Positions 5,427 to 6,428 of a stretch of 6,428 nucleotides of DNA are shown piece after piece. The notes beneath the pieces are model-generated. The model saw only the letters and a program-made list of their open reading frames with translations. It ran no database searches and was not told where the DNA came from. The position numbers were made by a program, and so were the translations under genes. Positions within the stretch are counted from its first letter, which is position 1; every line of letters begins with the position of its first letter. Location: NCBI GenBank assembly GCA_946482425.1, contig CAMLRO010000052.1:1-6428 (forward strand). Direction: 5' to 3'. Source of the DNA: an uncultured Lactobacillus sp. GTDB lineage: Bacteria; Bacillota; Bacilli; Lactobacillales; Lactobacillaceae.

Positions 5427-5484
5427 TTAAACTCTAAAACCTCTTAATTAGCATAATTTTCAAATAATTTATTTCTACCAAAAA

Positions 5485-5522
5485 TAATAACACATTTGAA
5501 ATTACCCTCAAATGTGTTATTA
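5485..5522 (-). terminator. Long hairpin, probable terminator of the decayed upstream gene (may work both ways)
   Basis: A perfect 15-bp inverted repeat, TAATAACACATTTGA (5485-5499) and TCAAATGTGTTATTA (5508-5522), surrounds the 8-nt loop AATTACCC. On the minus strand it is followed by a T-rich run ending TTTTTGG (to about 5476), and it sits about 30 bases after the stop of the decayed frame at 5551-5553. On the plus strand AATTTTATTT follows, so bidirectional function is possible. It lies about 60 bases before the ribokinase start and separates that gene from upstream minus-strand transcription. Confidence 0.7.
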
Positions 5523-5550
5523 ATTTTATTTATGTATATCCCCTAAAATA

Positions 5551-5800
5551 TTATTTAGGCAAAGATTTAATCTCTGTTTGTGAATTAACCTGACTCATAC
5601 TAGTTTGATCAAATTCAATATTCTTATTATTTAAAATGATCACAATTACATCGGTTTCCTTGCCCGCTTCTTTTGCCTGCTTAAAGTCGAAATTGGCAAA
5701 AACTGCGTAAAGCTTTCAGAAAAGATTTTTTAATTTTCAAATCATCATCTTTTAATTTTGTCTACCAAAGCATATAATTACTTTTATCATTCAATTTAAG
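5551..5800 (-). pseudogene. Decayed gene remnant, function unknown
   Basis: The minus strand reads as protein-like sequence, but in two frames and with no start. From about 5800 one frame gives L-K-L-N-D-K-S-N-Y-M-L-W, then a TAG (5764-5762), then TKLKDDDLKIKKSFLKALRS. Near 5711 the sense switches to another frame, Y-A-V-F-A-N-F-D-F-K-Q-A-K-E-A-G-K-E-T-D, then V-I-V-I-I-L-N-N-K-N-I-E-F-D-Q-T, and ends S-L-P-K at TAA (5551-5553). The likely reading is one old gene with a nonsense codon, a frameshift and a lost 5' end, its terminator still intact downstream. The composition (many Lys and Asp, mixed strand/helix) resembles the C-terminus of a small secreted or lipoprotein of lactobacilli, but I do not recognise the family. 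Its 5' side runs into the divergent permease promoter. Confidence 0.45.
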
Positions 5801-5808
5801 TAAGGTAA
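5750..5808 (+). promoter_or_regulatory. Promoter and ribosome binding site of the APC permease
   Basis: A perfect TATAAT (5773-5778) has weak -35 candidates at 16-17 bp (TTTAAT at 5751-5756, or TTTTAA one base earlier). A transcript start near 5785 would give a short leader of about 28 nt. The ribosome binding site GTAAGG (around 5800-5805) is seven to eight bases before the ATG. The promoter lies over the remnant on the other strand. Confidence 0.55.
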
Positions 5809-5812
5809 AAAT

Positions 5813-6428
5813 ATGAAGAGACAACTTAACTTTTTCGCTGCTTTAGCAACTGTCATGGGCACCATGATTGGTGGCGGGGCTTTTTTCAAAATTGCTAACA
5901 TTTCGGCTTTAACTCATAATGCCTGGCTAAGTATCATAGTGTGGCCCTTTGCCGGCTTAATTACTCTAATGGCAGGATTAAGCATAGCTGAATTGGCATC
6001 AATATATCCCAAAGATGGTGGACCTGTCAGATATCTGGAAGAAATATACGGTCCCAAAGTTGCTTTTCTGTTTGGCTGGTCATTAATAATTGTCTATTAT
6101 CCGGCAAATATCGCTGCACTTTCAATCGTGTTCGCGACCCAACTAAAAGAAATACCACATTTTAAAAACTTATCTACTACAGTGATCGCTTTAATCGTGA
6201 TGCTGGCGATACTTTTAATCAATTGGATCGGGTCAAAATTGAGTGGTCAGGTACAAAAAATAACTTTGGTTATTAAGCTCTTGCCGATTGCTGCAATTAT
6301 AATCTTTGCTTTGTTTTTTAGTGGGCCTAATCAGCTGGCAGGTGCCCCAGCGCCTAAAATAACATCTGCTTCAGGAGCAATGGCCTTCGGACAAGCTCTT
6401 TTAGCTGTGCTTTTTGCTTATGATGGCT
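5813..6428 (+). CDS. APC-superfamily amino-acid permease, N-terminal part (SteT/LAT-like; runs off the right edge)
   Basis: ATG at 5813-5815; 205 codons are open to the window edge with no stop. The protein starts MKRQLNFFAALATVMGTMIG. The G-T-M-I-G-G-G-A-F-F motif is the broken first helix of APC transporters, which binds the amino-acid backbone. It continues with A-E-L-A-S-I-Y-P-K-D-G-G-P-V-R-Y-L (helix 2 and loop), typical of the APA/LAT branch, and ends at the L-L-A-V-L-F-A-Y-D-G motif of helix 6, seen in SteT-type serine/threonine exchangers. About six membrane helices are present; a full protein would have 12 and about 430-450 residues, so roughly half is visible. The substrate cannot be set from this part. 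It is the only plus-strand gene and is divergent from the remnant and ribokinase. Confidence 0.88.
   Translation, partial: MKRQLNFFAALATVMGTMIGGGAFFKIANISALTHNAWLSIIVWPFAGLITLMAGLSIAELASIYPKDGGPVRYLEEIYGPKVAFLFGWSLIIVYYPANIAALSIVFATQLKEIPHFKNLSTTVIALIVMLAILLINWIGSKLSGQVQKITLVIKLLPIAAIIIFALFFSGPNQLAGAPAPKITSASGAMAFGQALLAVLFAYDG

Overview
The window looks like chromosomal DNA of a low-GC lactic acid bacterium, probably the Lactobacillus acidophilus/helveticus/crispatus group. The reasons are AT-rich sequence, AAGGAG-type ribosome binding sites, an L-2-hydroxyisocaproate dehydrogenase-like enzyme typical of lactobacilli, and a basic, lipobox-free type-3 solute-binding protein of the kind described in lactobacilli. 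All genes read leftward (minus strand) except an amino-acid permease at the right edge. No tRNA, rRNA, CRISPR array or insertion sequence was seen.

Layout in minus-strand transcription order (right to left): a decayed gene remnant (about 5551-5800) followed by a strong hairpin terminator; a ribokinase gene (4512-5426); an L-2-hydroxyacid dehydrogenase of the HicDH type (3452-4360) with its own GC-rich terminator; a 277-nt regulatory leader (about 3084-3360); a four-gene polar amino-acid ABC importer (two permeases, ATPase, binding protein; 164-3083); and the first 16 codons of rpmE2 (ribosomal protein L31 type B, 1-48) with its own promoter and a foldable leader. On the plus strand an APC-family permease starts at 5813 and runs out of the window; its promoter lies over the remnant.

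The most interesting element is the importer's leader. A TTGACA-17-TAGCAT promoter is followed by an unannotated 23-codon reading frame (3221-3292, minus) that ends Cys-Phe-Cys-stop and has three TGT codons in total. Directly after its stop codon lies a segment (3209-3220) complementary to the 5' arm of a strong intrinsic terminator (3150-3187) placed just before the first permease gene. This is the arrangement of a ribosome-mediated transcription attenuator: slow decoding of Cys codons would leave the antiterminator segment free, whereas a ribosome reaching the stop codon would cover it and let the terminator form. Independently, the operon's binding protein closely resembles CjaA/BspA-type cysteine or cystine receptors. 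Together these suggest a cysteine/cystine importer controlled by cysteine supply through a Cys-codon leader peptide. I did not recognise this leader as a known T-box or SAM riboswitch. All motif and pairing calls were made by eye, without database search or folding software.
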